DNA from: Rhyacophila brunnea
Taxonomy: Eukaryota; Arthropoda; Insecta; Trichoptera; Rhyacophilidae
Assembly (NCBI GenBank): GCA_022495005.1
Contig: JAGYXB010000180.1
Location: 310,001 to 374,000, forward strand
Direction: 5' to 3'
DNA: 64,000 nt
How positions within the stretch are numbered: position 1 is the first letter of the stretch; each line of letters opens with the position of its first letter. Shown piece by piece: positions 11,172 through 20,852 of this stretch. Position numbers and translations under genes: made by a program. The notes under the pieces were generated by a model that ran no database searches, was not told the DNA's origin, and was given only the letters and a program-made list of their open reading frames with translations.

Positions 11172-11696
11172 TTTAGCATATTGTGGACATTACAAATTAT
11201 AAGTTTAAGACGTTCACAATATGACTTGAAACCTTATTATAAAGAAAAAAAGTAATAAAAGCGATAAAAGCGTTAAAAATGAAAATATACAAAGAGAACA
11301 TAATATAAACATACAAAAGCAGTGAAAATACAATTATTATACATCTATAGAAGTTCAAAGAAGTACACCGAGTTTGCTAAGGAGGCCCTATTTTAAGAAT
11401 ATATAAAATAGCGTCCACCTAAATTCACGCTCACGCAAGTGGAATATATTATCAACACCCGAAGCAATTTGGTTGAACATAGTTATCGCCCTCCCAATTG
11501 GCATTACCAGTGGCAGGCTGGTTCTGCACCTTGAGAGAATAAACAACTGATGCTCCCTATTTCTAAGAGAGTTATCAGCGACATACAGGTCAACACTGTC
11601 TCGAATGGCAGAGTTTTTATTTATACCTTGTATAAGTCGAAAAAAATACGTAACTACATAAAGATCTCTTCTAAATTGCAGACTGCGGTATCTACC
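11172..11696 (-). mobile_element. Jockey/CR1-like LINE 3' end (family J1)
   Basis: The minus strand encodes the last part of a reverse transcriptase: a QFRRDLY..TYFFRLIQG-like run, then LPRCRTSLPLVMPIG and the terminal KIGP-like stop region near 11388. A 3' UTR of about 215 bases follows, containing GACGTTCACAATATG, to the end at 11172. It is nearly parallel to 14795-15420, 29463-29806 and 63048-63620. It is truncated at about 11696, where other sequence begins. Confidence 0.75.
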
Positions 11697-11757
11697 TAAG
11701 CAAATATCAAAGTACCATTCATTTTTTCCAGAGGAACTTCTTCTATTGTTCCATCCC

Positions 11758-12115
11758 CTAGCGGAGGTCGGCCACCAACAAGGCGATCTTAGATTTGTCG
11801 TTTGCTACCCGGAACAGTTCGGTGGAGCTGCACTCGCACCAATCACGGAGGTTCTTAAGCCACAAAATGTGGCGCCGTCCTTTGCCACGCGTACCATTGA
11901 TCTTTCCTTGAACGACAAGTTGGGGAATGCTGTTCCTTTGTCCTCTCATAATGTGGCCAAGGTACTGTAGTTTCTTGGTTTTGATACTACGTAGAACTTC
12001 TAGGTCCTTCCCCAATCGATTGAGAACTTCAAAATTTGTCACCCGGTCATTCCAAGGAATTTTGAGGATGCCACATCTCGAAAGCTTCAAGTCTCCGTGA
12101 CATCTCTTGATTTAG
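11758..12115 (-). pseudogene. LINE reverse transcriptase C-terminus (family L2)
   Basis: A minus-strand ORF of 110 residues begins KLSRCGILKIPW..RVTNFEVLNR and contains KTKKLQYLGHIMRG, GTRGKGRRHILWLKNLRDW and a final LFRVANDKSKIALLVADLR. These are typical of the region following the RT domain in non-LTR retrotransposons found in many insects. The 5' part is missing. It directly abuts the J1 fragment on its left. Confidence 0.8.
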
Positions 12116-12140
12116 CATCCATACTTCCATACCAGGGAAC

Positions 12141-12440
12141 TCAGAAATAATGGGAACTGAAATACCTAACGGGTAAGCAGAAGCAGGCAACCGATCTCGA
12201 GTAAGGAAGAATACGTAATAAATTTAAACACGTGTCAAGAATACTTTATACCTCCAATACTGAAAACCGCTCTCGGTTTATGCATTTACGCTCATTTAAT
12301 ATTGGTGTTACACACTATTGCACGTGCATAATGCGTGTTTCATTTTCGTAGGACACTCACACATTCAAAACCCTGCATCAACATGTAGCGTATTGAACAT
12401 AGCCTGTCGGTATTCTATTTATTATCTGTTCTGTGTTCCA
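12141..12440 (+). repeat. dispersed repeat D, copy 1
   Basis: About 300 bases are shared with 41770-42065: AACGGGTAAG.AGAAGCAGGC, GATCTCGAGTAAG, TAAATTTAAACACGTGTCAA, CTCTCGGTTTATGCATT, GACACTCACA and ATTTATTATCTGTTCTGTGT. No ORF, tRNA head or inverted ends recognised; class unknown. Confidence 0.65.
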
Positions 12441-13169
12441 TGCCATTGAAAAGAATTATTGAGAGAACATAATTTTAAACGTAATTTTTAATATTCGATA
12501 CGAAGAATAAAAATAATACAGATTTAACATACATCTCGCGGGACACATCAGAAAGTCACGCGGGACACACTTTATGAACCTCCGATATAGAGTCATTAAA
12601 TACATTCCTAATTACTAAATACTCGTAGATTAGCTTATGTAATGGAAATATCAATTGGGTTAATTACTACCATCGTGTTTTCTATATGCATCCCATACAA
12701 TATAATTATTAATTTGTATACTTGGAAGCAAATTAGAGCCATGATTAATATTGTAATAACAGTATGGCATTTACTGGATACACGTGTCTCGTGTCTTAAT
12801 CAAACAAAAGCCAGCCACAAAGCGGCCTTTAAGGGAGACAGACGTGCTTGATTGGAGGGAATCCTTAGAGTTTGTATAGCTAGGGATAGGGGATGCGTAC
12901 TTCATCCCTTATGGCTGTGGGCGGCCGCGTTGACAGTCTTCAGATGAGTTGATGTCGCGAAGGAAACTCCTAGAAGTTTAATCAAATGCGAAATTAATGG
13001 GACGGGGGCATTGGTCTAACTGTACATTGTCGTAATATTTAGATGAAGGTAAAATAATGTGAAAATTATTATTTTTTATTTCATTGTAGTTTCAAAATAC
13101 TTTGATTCTATTTTTAAATCTTTGTAGTTTTGATAATGGTGTGACAACCGAAATATCTATTGATTAATA
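12441..13169. other. unassigned stretch
   Basis: No supported gene. The ORF at 12642-12851 has no recognisable domain. GC-richer 12790-12960 includes a block resembling 5540-5600, probably an old transposon. Confidence 0.35.
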
Positions 13170-13182
13170 AACCAAACTATAT

Positions 13183-13558
13183 CTTCTTCTTCCACGGCGC
13201 TACATCCTGGGGTAGGATTTGGCCTCCTCCACAACCGCTCTCCACTCACTCCGGTCTCTCGCCACACTTCTCCAGTTACCGGGTCTTCCTATATGAAGCC
13301 AGTCCACTTCTACGGCGTCAGCCCATCTCCTTCTTGGACGGCCTCTGGGTCTCTTCCGTTGGGGTAGCCACTTCGTCATGATCCTTGGCGCTCTAACTTC
13401 AGGCATTCTCTCCACATGTCCCGCCCATCGTAGTCTTTGGGACTTACAGTATCTTATGATTGTTTGCTGTTCAATCAGCTCTTCCAACTCGTGGTTCATT
13501 TTTATTCTGTAGTTCCCATTTTCCAACGTGGGTCCAAAGCTTATATATATATATAGAA
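13183..13558 (-). mobile_element. 5'-truncated LINE (family L3) with 13-bp target duplication
   Basis: AACC(A/G)AACTATAT occurs at 13170-13182 and 13559-13571, one mismatch in 13. The minus-strand ORF (108 residues) has the LINE C-terminal pattern: RLRWAGHVERMPE, then KRPRGRPRRRWADAVEVDW and NWRSVARDRSEWRAVVEEAK. The 3' tail is a short (GAA)n-like run at 13183. This is a clean target-primed insertion. Confidence 0.88.
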
Positions 13559-13589
13559 AACCGAACTATATAAACTATTTTTTTATTCT

Positions 13590-13950
13590 TCGGTCATAAC
13601 CGCCCCTTACCTGGAGCATGGATACCACATAGCACTTCCAAGAATCCCTGTCTCTAGCCAGTCTTCTTGCATCCTTCCAGGTCATACCAGCATTCCAAAA
13701 CTCCGCCGTATACACACTATTTATAGTATTTCGCGGCCTCCAGGACGCCGAAATCCAGTTGGATTGAAGAACAGGCAAGCCGTGTTGAAGTTCTCTTCTG
13801 GCATTCGCAGTATGTGGCCGAGTCAGGTCCAACGTCGCCTCTTCACTCTAAGCATGATGCTTGAAGCATTCTCTTATCTCCTCATTACTCCTAAAGTCAT
13901 ACCCCATAGCACACCCAGTATCCGTCGCAAGCATCTGTTCTACAAACAAT
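13590..13950 (-). mobile_element. LINE C-terminal fragment (family L4), copy 1
   Basis: The minus strand reads TWKDARRLARDRDSWKCYV near its 3' end, preceded by a GRPRNTI-like segment and a WLGHILRMP-like segment in a second frame, so it has at least one frameshift. The same sequence occurs at 16135-16500. The layout matches RTE/CR1-type LINE tails. Confidence 0.72.
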
Positions 13951-13954
13951 AATT

Positions 13955-14048
13955 ATTATTAACAAGATTTGAGAATGTAACATTGCTTATTGAACAAACA
14001 TAATTCTAGCATATTAGAAACTTACGTACTAGAAAAAAACTTATAATA
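13955..14048 (-). mobile_element. SINE2 3' fragment
   Basis: AAGATTTGAGAATGTAACAT..ATTGAACA..ACTAGAAAAAAACTT matches 60228-60310. Only the 3' portion is present; it joins a plus-strand SINE2 head on its right. Confidence 0.55.
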
Positions 14049-14191
14049 TTAATACTACTAGTTAATTTCGTCGTATTTAGGTAGGATATAAGTGGCTCAA
14101 TTGGTTAAATACATTGGCTGAAATATAATGAATGCCGGTTTGAGTCCCGCCCGGCGTCTTATTTTTTCTAGTAGATATGTAGGTATTTTTT
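14049..14191 (+). mobile_element. SINE2 head
   Basis: tRNA-like head: an A-box-like AAGTGGCTCAATTGGTTAAA, then the B box GGTTTGAGTCCCGCC, followed by the family signature TTTTTTCTAGTAG. It is interrupted at about 14191 by a minus-strand SINE1. Not a functional tRNA gene: no paired acceptor stem and followed by SINE body. Confidence 0.65.
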
Positions 14192-14292
14192 TGACCATGT
14201 CTGATCCTAATAAGATCATATGGGTCTCCACAGAGTGGAAGTTTGTAATAATAGAATTTTGTTTTTACGAGAAATTCATGTTAGCCACTTCT
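14192..14292 (-). mobile_element. SINE1 fragment
   Basis: Starts with the inverted tail GACCATGTCTGATCCTAATA and continues through CTCCACAGAGTGGAAG and TTTTTACGAGAAATTCATG, then stops before the body and tRNA head. 14293-14567 is unassigned. Confidence 0.75.
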
Positions 14293-14567
14293 AGCCTAAG
14301 GTGTCTCCAGTCCTCTTGGTCCGATCCCATCCTGCCAGGGTGCACTTGCGTCTTCGTTACTGAAAAATCAAAGAAATTGAATAAATTATCAGTTGGCAGC
14401 ACTCAAGCAAACGCTTCTGCATGAACGATTTGATGTTAGACGAGAAACTTGTACCAACTTGTGTCAATAAGCCAGTGGCAAACCCGCGATAGTAAACGAT
14501 TATTGAAAAAATATATCGGTAAAACGATGTTCAGTCGTAAGATGATACAGATTAAAGGATGTATTAA

Positions 14568-14744
14568 CAGATTTTTTATTTAGCGAGAAACGGATGTCAG
14601 CCATTTGCTCAACGTAATACGTCCATACTCTGACGCAAACATGAATTGAAAAATAATATATTGTGTATCTGCCAGACACAGGATTCGAACCTGGGACCCA
14701 CGACACTATAACCCGACGCTGAAGCCGCTCGGTCACCGTAAACG
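14568..14744 (-). mobile_element. SINE1 copy, tail missing
   Basis: The body (GAGAAACGGATGTCAGCCAT) and tRNA head with inverted B box GGATTCGAACC are present; the GATCGGACATGGTCG tail is absent. Confidence 0.8.
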
Positions 14745-14794
14745 CATATTTTTTTTAGGTGTTTTCAAAATATTATTCAATTCAATATTTTTTT

Positions 14795-15420
14795 TTTAAC
14801 ATATTGTGGACATTACAAATTATAAGTTTAAGACGTTCACAAACAAAGATATATAAATATAACAGTATTACATAAAAAAAGAGATAGATGAGTAGATAAA
14901 TTAGGTAGGTACAAGGAAGTACACCGGATGAGTTAAGCAGACCCTATTTTAAGAATTTATAAATCAACGTCCACCTAAACTCATTGTCACGTAGGTGGAA
15001 TATATCAACACCCGAAGCAATTTCGTTGAACATAGTTATCGCCCTCCCAATTGGCATTACCAATGGCAGGTTGGTTCTGCACCTTGGGAGAATAAACAAC
15101 TGATGGTCTCTATTTCTAAGATAGTTATCAGGGACACACAGGTCAACACTGCCCAGAATGGCAGAGCTTTCATTTATACCTCGTATAAGTCGAAAAAAAT
15201 ACGTAGCTAAATAAAGATTTCTTCTAAATTGCAGACTGCGGTATGTAAGCGTGCCTAAGAGAAAGTCAGTTGGATAAAGTCACGGATAGTATCCATACAA
15301 CCTCAAGTAAAGGAGTCTCAAGAATTTCTTTTGTACCCTCTCCACCATAAGGCCATACTTCAACTGATGCGGTACCCAAACAATAGACCCACTCTCAAGT
15401 TTGCTTCGAACTAAAGAATT
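14795..15420 (-). mobile_element. Jockey/CR1-like LINE 3' end (J1), longest RT segment
   Basis: The minus strand from about 15420 to the stop at 14944-14946 reads as one frame with a single internal stop (at about 15290). It begins NSLVRSKLESGSIVW, continues KYGLMVERVQKKFLRLLY, FRRNLYLATYFFRLIRG, then LPRCRTNLPLVMPIG, and ends FRWTLIYKFLK. These are the thumb/C-terminal features of Jockey- or CR1-clade reverse transcriptases. A 3' UTR with GACGTTCACAA and an A-rich end (T run on +) follows. The 5' part is missing. Confidence 0.85.
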
Positions 15421-15463
15421 AAATAAAAGTTATATGTGTATTATGGGTATTCAACCATTAAAA

Positions 15464-15640
15464 GGTGGCTCTTGTGGTGCAGTGCGTAAGGCGCTTGCCT
15501 TCCAACCGAGAGTTCTGGGTTTGATTCCCGGTCAGGACACAATATTTATGTATTTTTCTCAAAGCCTGGGTGTTTGCGATTGTTCAAAATTACTAACAAC
15601 CACCTAGAACGAAAAAGCAAGGACATGGTTATTAATAATT
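15464..15640 (+). mobile_element. SINE3 copy
   Basis: tRNA-derived head: A-box region GTGGTGCAGTGCGTAAGGCG and a well-paired T arm CTGGG..TTTGATT..CCCGG. The 5' and 3' acceptor bases do not pair, so it is not a tRNA gene. The body contains AAAGCCTGGGTGTTTG and ends near an A run. The head and CCCAGG body motif recur inverted at 39460-39590. Confidence 0.7.
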
Positions 15641-16134
15641 CTAAAAAAAAAACCTGTTCAAATTAATATTATAATTTATATTGTCATTTTGTATTGTAAA
15701 TATTCACATTTTGATTTTAAATCGTGATCTCTCCGAATATGGTAATTTGCAATTGAGGCTGTATAGTCGCCAATTTATGATAAGATAAATAATGACGACA
15801 AAAAAGGCTCCCTATATAAACACCCCATCAATTTATTTTGCAGATAGCGGAAATTATAATAGCTTGGCAAAGGAAATAAGTTAGAAAAATAAAGTAAAAT
15901 CGAATATCGAATAACAACCGATAAACTTCCACCCTATCGCGAATCAAAACACATCCGTCAATTTTTAGGGATATTAAATCAAAATTTGATCGTATCGAAG
16001 CGTACCATATAGGTCTGCTTAATGCCAGTGAAGTAGGGGTGACCAAGGAACAGAAAAATAATAGAATTACCTTCTGGATGAGACTAAAGCAAAGTAGACT
16101 TCTTCTCTTCTTCTTTGGCAATATCCATATGGAC
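15641..16134. other. unassigned stretch
   Basis: AT-rich; the minus ORF at 15828-16139 shows no recognisable domain. Confidence 0.35.
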
Positions 16135-16220
16135 ATCACGCGGCGCCTCTAAAAATTTCTGTTGCTAGCCAGTCTTCTTACGTCGTTCCAGGTCATACCA
16201 GCATCCAGTTGCTCCGCCGT

Positions 16221-16251
<31 letters not shown>

Positions 16252-16500
16252 GATATACGTATAGATAGTATTTAGCGGCCTACTAGGATGCCAGAATCCG
16301 GTTGGCTTGAATAAAAGGCATGCTAGGTTGAGGTTCTCTTCTGGAATCCGCAGCACGTGGCCGAGCTAGGTCCAACGTCGCCTCTTTTCTCTCAGCGTGA
16401 TAAGAGGCTGCTCGGTGCATTCTCTTATTTTCTCGTTACTCCTAAAGTCACATCACCATATACATGGTATCCGTTGCAAATGTTTGTTCTCGAAACTCAG
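16135..16500 (-). mobile_element. LINE C-terminal fragment (L4), copy 2
   Basis: Same order as 13590-13950: CTAGCCAGTCTTCTT, CAGGTCATACCAGCAT, CTCCGCCGTATACA, GGTTGAGGTTCTCTTCTGG and TGGCCGAG..GTCCAACGTCGC. A (TA)n run at about 16222-16252 has expanded inside it. A CTTCTTCTCTTCTTC tract at about 16098-16115 may be its 3' microsatellite tail. Confidence 0.7.
16222..16252. repeat. (TA)n microsatellite
   Basis: An alternating AT run of about 30 bases inside the L4 fragment. The other L4 copy has only TATACACA at this place, so it expanded after insertion. Confidence 0.9.
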
Positions 16501-17250
16501 TATACGGTTGCTTTGAGAAGTACCTTCGTAAGGTACTCGTACTATGAGTACCGATACGAGTTGTCGTGCAATCAATCTTCAATGACCTTGATTGAGTTGT
16601 CGAATATTACAGCGTCATCGTCAGGCAATTTCTTCAGGAACTGCAGCTAATTGTACTTTGCAGTCGACATCGGTAGTCTGTTGTTTTATGGTGGACCGGG
16701 TAGTTGGAATTCATATGTATTTAACCTAACCTAACCTTAAAGGTGTCGGCAGTTTGATAAGTTGCAATACTGACAGCTGAAATGGCGGGTAAAGTTTTTT
16801 ATGGAACATTCCTCGTATGGAGGACAAGTAACTCTCAGCAATCTAGCAGTGTGTCACTTTTTGAAAAAGTGATTTTTCTCAAGACTGTGAGGGATATTGG
16901 CAAGTAAAAAAAAATGCAGAATATTGCTCTATGAACTGGGCTATCGAAAAGAATACATAACTATATATATATATATATTGTGATATTCAATAGTCTTGCA
17001 GTGGAGCCTTCAAATGTTTTTAATACTGAAGAAAGTACCTTGACGCATGGCTGGAAGGACAGAGGGTAAATAGTCGAAAAGTGGCATTTGAAACCGCCTA
17101 ACCCAATTCGCCACCCTTTCTTTTCGTGCTAAGTTTTGTTACTTCAATCAATATCTATGTCTTATTTCTCGTGTGAAAAACCAAATACCTGAATCCGTGG
17201 TTTTAATTAAAGTGAAAACATACCCTCCGAAATAAACCCTTCAATATATA
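16501..17250. other. unassigned stretch
   Basis: No gene. It contains three AACCT units near 16722 and a short (TA)n at 16963-16978. Otherwise nothing recognised. Confidence 0.4.
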
Positions 17251-17257
17251 TATACGC

Positions 17258-17474
17258 CCACGGAAGCCGCGCGGCTTAAGCGTTGGACTATCACGTCGTG
17301 GGTCCCAGGTTCGAATCCTGGGTCTGGCAAGTACACATATTGTTCTTCAATTTGTGTGTGAGTCAGGGTATGGACCTAATAGATTGAGCAAGTGGCTGAC
17401 ATCCATTTCTCGTAAAACACAAACCTCTACTCTGTGGAGGCCTATATGATCATATAAGGATCGGACATGGTCGG
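17258..17474 (+). mobile_element. SINE1 copy
   Basis: Head with GCGCGGCTTAAGCGTTGG and B box GGTTCGAATCC, full body, and tail GATCGGACATGGTCGG. Lies between two ATATATATA tracts (about 17243-17252 and 17474-17483) that may be the target duplication, though low-complexity. Confidence 0.88.
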
Positions 17475-17491
17475 ATATATATATTATATCG

Positions 17492-18044
17492 CATTAGCGA
17501 AGAGTGGCGATAGGCTACATACACTTTGTACTACACTTTGTTAGTCATTCGTATTTGTTACACATTTTTTTTTTACGTACATTTAAACCTTGCCTGACCA
17601 AACCATAATAGTTTTGGTATACTTTGGGCGATACGATAAAATTGTGCACAATTTTTCATTCATACTTATTTATTTTCATTAGATTAAGCTGATTAAGAAT
17701 ACATATTACACATATTGTTGGTTCATTTATTTTTAAAATTCATTAAGCCCTGCCTAAACCAAAATATAATAAGTAGATAACAATATTATTCTATCTATAA
17801 AATATCTAAAATTTTATATGATTTAATTGCATAATTTGAGTATTTTTGACTAGTATCTATTATGGCTTGATTTTTTTTAACAATTTGCAATTTAACACAG
17901 GGTTTAATTGAATTTTAAAAAGTAACCAACACCATCTGTAAATTGTAATCTTATTTTAATGAAAACAAATATGTATGACTGACAAAGTTCAATGTTCACT
18001 ATTTATGGTGAATCTTAACAGCCTACATTCACCCTTTGCCACTG
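17492..18044 (+). mobile_element. MITE-A copy with exact 8-bp target duplication
   Basis: TTATATCG occurs at 17484-17491 and 18045-18052, directly touching the ends (CATTAGCGAAGAG.. and ..CACCCTTTGCCACTG). An 8-bp duplication with a CA(G/T)TGGCG-type end is the hAT superfamily signature (established knowledge). Both arms carry the mirrored ACCAAACCATAATAG and AAATTGTA..CTTA blocks. No ORF. Confidence 0.92.
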
Positions 18045-18052
18045 TTATATCG

Positions 18053-18620
18053 TTTATAAAGCAGATGTTTTCACAAAACGAAACACTTTATTTTATGTTA
18101 AAATGCATCCATATTAGATTTTCAGGGCGGATTACTCCACTTGTCTCCGACTGCTAAATTGTTAAAGCGAGCGCCACTTACGCCTTTGAGATAATCTGTC
18201 ACTGTGAGAGTAGTAGAACGTGATAAATTGTCTTTATTATAAAATATAAACATAAATGAATAAATATACGCACACCACTGTCTACATCTTGTAGGCAGTA
18301 TCCTATTTATTTAGACAGTATGGTTATGTATTCGGAAATCAGAGGGAAATGTAATTTCAAATGTTGTTTATTGAGATGCTGTTTTCCTTGTTTCAATTAT
18401 GTATTCAATTGCCGATTTGAATAAATATTGTTTAGATACTGCAAAGTCAAATCGGTGTTGAATGGGTAAATGCTTTGTCCTCAACGTGACCAGCATAATA
18501 ATGCATCGGATAAGGGATGTGAAGTGTTGTATTATTATGATTGAAAATTAATTTTACCAAGCGAAACATTTAGCATGTTTAAACGGTAAACAAGTTTCAC
18601 ATAAATTTGATGGGTGCCGC
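18053..18620. other. unassigned stretch
   Basis: AT-rich, no gene or repeat recognised. Confidence 0.4.
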
Positions 18621-18925
18621 CGCAGCGTCGAAGGGTGGAAGTAGGTTGTTAAGATTCGACATAAATTGAGCATACTAAACTTTGTCAGTCAAATGTAGAT
18701 ATTTGTTTTCATTGAACTAAGACTACATTGTGAAGATAATAATTGTTAGTTTTTAATATTCAATTAAATCCTGCCTAACCCAAGGCCTATTATTACTATA
18801 TATTCGTTTATTTATAACATATCTAAAAATATTGTAATTAAACCATAGATCATTTTAGATGTTTTATAAGTTTAGTACAGAAGAATATTTTTTATCGATA
18901 ATGGTTTGGTTAGAGAGGAGGGTAA
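18621..18925 (+). mobile_element. MITE-A copy, right end missing
   Basis: The left end CGTCGAAGGGTGGAAGTAGG and the arm with TTTGTCAGTCAAA and GAACTAAGACTACA are present, then the inner ATATCTAAAA region and GGTTTGGTTAG. The sequence stops before the closing arm. Confidence 0.75.
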
Positions 18926-18953
18926 AATTGGTCATAATTAGATAAGATATCTA

Positions 18954-19185
18954 CCTCACGATGGCCGCGCGGCTTAAACATCGGCCTATAGCGTCGTGGG
19001 TGCCAGGTTTTAATCCCGGGTCTGACAAATACGCATATTGTTTTTCATTGAGTCAGAATGTGAGTCAGACCTAATAGGTTGAGCAAGTGGTTGACATCCA
19101 TTTCTCGTAAAAAACAAAATCTGTAATACAAACCTCCACTCTCTGGAGGCCTATATGATCTTATTAGGATCAGATATGGCCGGAA
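18954..19185 (+). mobile_element. SINE1 copy with 14-bp target duplication
   Basis: AGATAAGATA(T/C)CTA at 18940-18953 and 19186-19199 (13 of 14) bounds the copy. The B box is mutated (GGTTTTAATCC), so the internal promoter is probably dead. The target is the start of a SINE2. Confidence 0.9.
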
Positions 19186-19806
19186 AGATAAGATACCTAT
19201 AGCATATAGTGGTCAGTGCATGTAGGCTCGATTTCCGAGAGACGCAGGTTTAAATACCGCCGGGTGTCGTATTTTTATCAAAAAGATTTTTTTCTATTGT
19301 TCATATATTTCTCAGAAGTATTTTAAAATTATGGATGTTCAATAAAAAGATAAAAATAACTTTTTATATACAACGTTTTTAAATTTTCTGTTGAATCATA
19401 ATATAAACTTGACTTGAGTAGCTAAAACGATCAAAAAAAAATGTACTTGATAGAAATAATACTGATTTCCATAGTAACGCACGTATATATTAATAATTTA
19501 GTCGCAAGAACCCCAGACCTTACTTTTTACGGATTTCTTCCGAAATAGCTTTTCATACAAAACAGAATTAACTGAAAATGAATTCAATTCTACTTAAAGA
19601 TGGCTAAAAGTATTAAAATAATGCATTGGCATCGTGTTCTGATATATTCTAAAAGTTTCAAATCTCTAGCTAGTCGGAAAGTTAGTTAAAAATCGATTGC
19701 GAGATTTGTGCTGGATAAACAACCACCGGACAAACAAGAATACGATCTAATAAAAACGTTGTAATAATAATGTTACATTCGTCTTGTGAATTATTCGTTG
19801 AATAAA
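19186..19806 (+). mobile_element. SINE2 copy interrupted by MITE-B
   Basis: Head: GTGGTCAGTGCATGTAGGCT then a weak B box AGGTTTAAATACCGCC, then a TTTTTTCTATTG body. At 19349 a MITE-B begins and ends near 19764. The SINE2 3' end (AATGTTACATTCGTCTTGTG, ATTATTCGTTGAATAAAA) resumes at about 19765. With SINE1 in its 5' flank, this is a three-element nest. Confidence 0.7.
19349..19764 (+). mobile_element. MITE-B copy
   Basis: Non-coding element of about 420 bases starting GATAAAAATAACTTTTTATA with ATACAACGTTTTTAAA, ending AATAAAAACGTTGTAA, so the ends are short inverted repeats around ACAACGTTTTT. The inner CATAGTAACGCACGTATATA and GCATTGGCATCGTGTTCTGA are shared by all four copies. Confidence 0.8.
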
Positions 19807-19829
19807 ATAAAGTTTTAAAAAAGAATATT

Positions 19830-20852
19830 ATATTAGCTTTGCAGTCTTAAATGTGGTTGATTTTTCGCGATTATAAATTTAACAGCCTCAATTGCAATAT
19901 TGCTAACTCGTTGTCAATAAAATATCCACTCGGAAAAACCTACTCTATATTTACAACGAAGAAGAGTCCGGTTGTTTTCCACATCCAGTATCCTTTGAGG
20001 GGGGCCGGGCCTTTGACGCGAACTCATGAATTATTGTGTTCCGCGGAAAGTTGGCCGATTTTGCATAATTTTCAGTTCATTTCTCGAGCAAGGGATCAAA
20101 GGAAAATAATGTTGTGTTTTTTTGTTTATGATGTTATGGCGGTTCACTAAATTATCTTTCCTCTCTCGAAAGATATTAAAAACGCCCGAGGGAGTATTAC
20201 GAAATATTGAGTATTAATATTATCATCTTCTATAAAGCTTTGTTGGAATAGTTTTAATACAACAGACGATGTTTAATAAGCACTCTACTTCAATGAATAA
20301 TATTAATAATATAATGGTGCAGGTATTAGGTAAATGGCAGTATGATTACTTTATATTTCTGATCAGTATTTTTTTTTTACAAAATTATCAATGGTTTTGT
20401 TGGCTCGCCATACCTACTCGAATTCTTATCTTCCACTGTCCATCGAGTTTACGCGAAACCAAGCTTTGTACCATGTTAGTCGTAGTGATTCAAATTATGC
20501 ACAAAACTCATTTATTGCGCGCTCTTATTTAAATTACAATATGTGTCGCTAGATTTCAAAATCAGCCAAGTCCACCTTTAGGTATTTTTGACTTTTTTTA
20601 TGAATTGCTGAAGAACTACTGCTTTCTAACATTTCTGCATTATTGGAATGTGGAACTTATAAATTTTAAATATTCTGTACTCGAAATAATATAAACTTTC
20701 ACCCTTGTGACTGTGTCCTTGAGAAAACAAAAAGCTGTTTTTTTTCTATTCATCAAGATTTACGCGAAACCAAACTTTGTACCATATCAGTCGTAGCGCT
20801 TCTAATTATGCACAAAACTCTTTTATTCGGCGCTCTTGTTTAAATTATAAGA
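19830..20852. other. unassigned stretch with a short internal repeat
   Basis: No gene. TTTACGCGAAACCAA.CTTTG..TAGTCGTAG..ATTATGCACAAAACTC at about 20448-20530 recurs at 20758-20840, so a block of about 90 bases is duplicated. A GC-rich patch at 19998-20055 is unexplained. Confidence 0.5.

Noticed and set aside
12642..12851. Hydrophobic 69-residue ORF
   Set aside because: Chance ORF in AT-rich DNA; no start context, splice sites or known motif.
15464..15540. tRNA gene
   Set aside because: T arm pairs but the acceptor stem does not, and it continues into a SINE body; the same reasoning applies to all SINE1 and SINE2 heads.
16718..16738. AACCTAACCTAACCTTA resembling insect (TTAGG)n telomere repeat
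   Set aside because: Only about three units, in the middle of ordinary repeats; too short to call an internal telomeric array.
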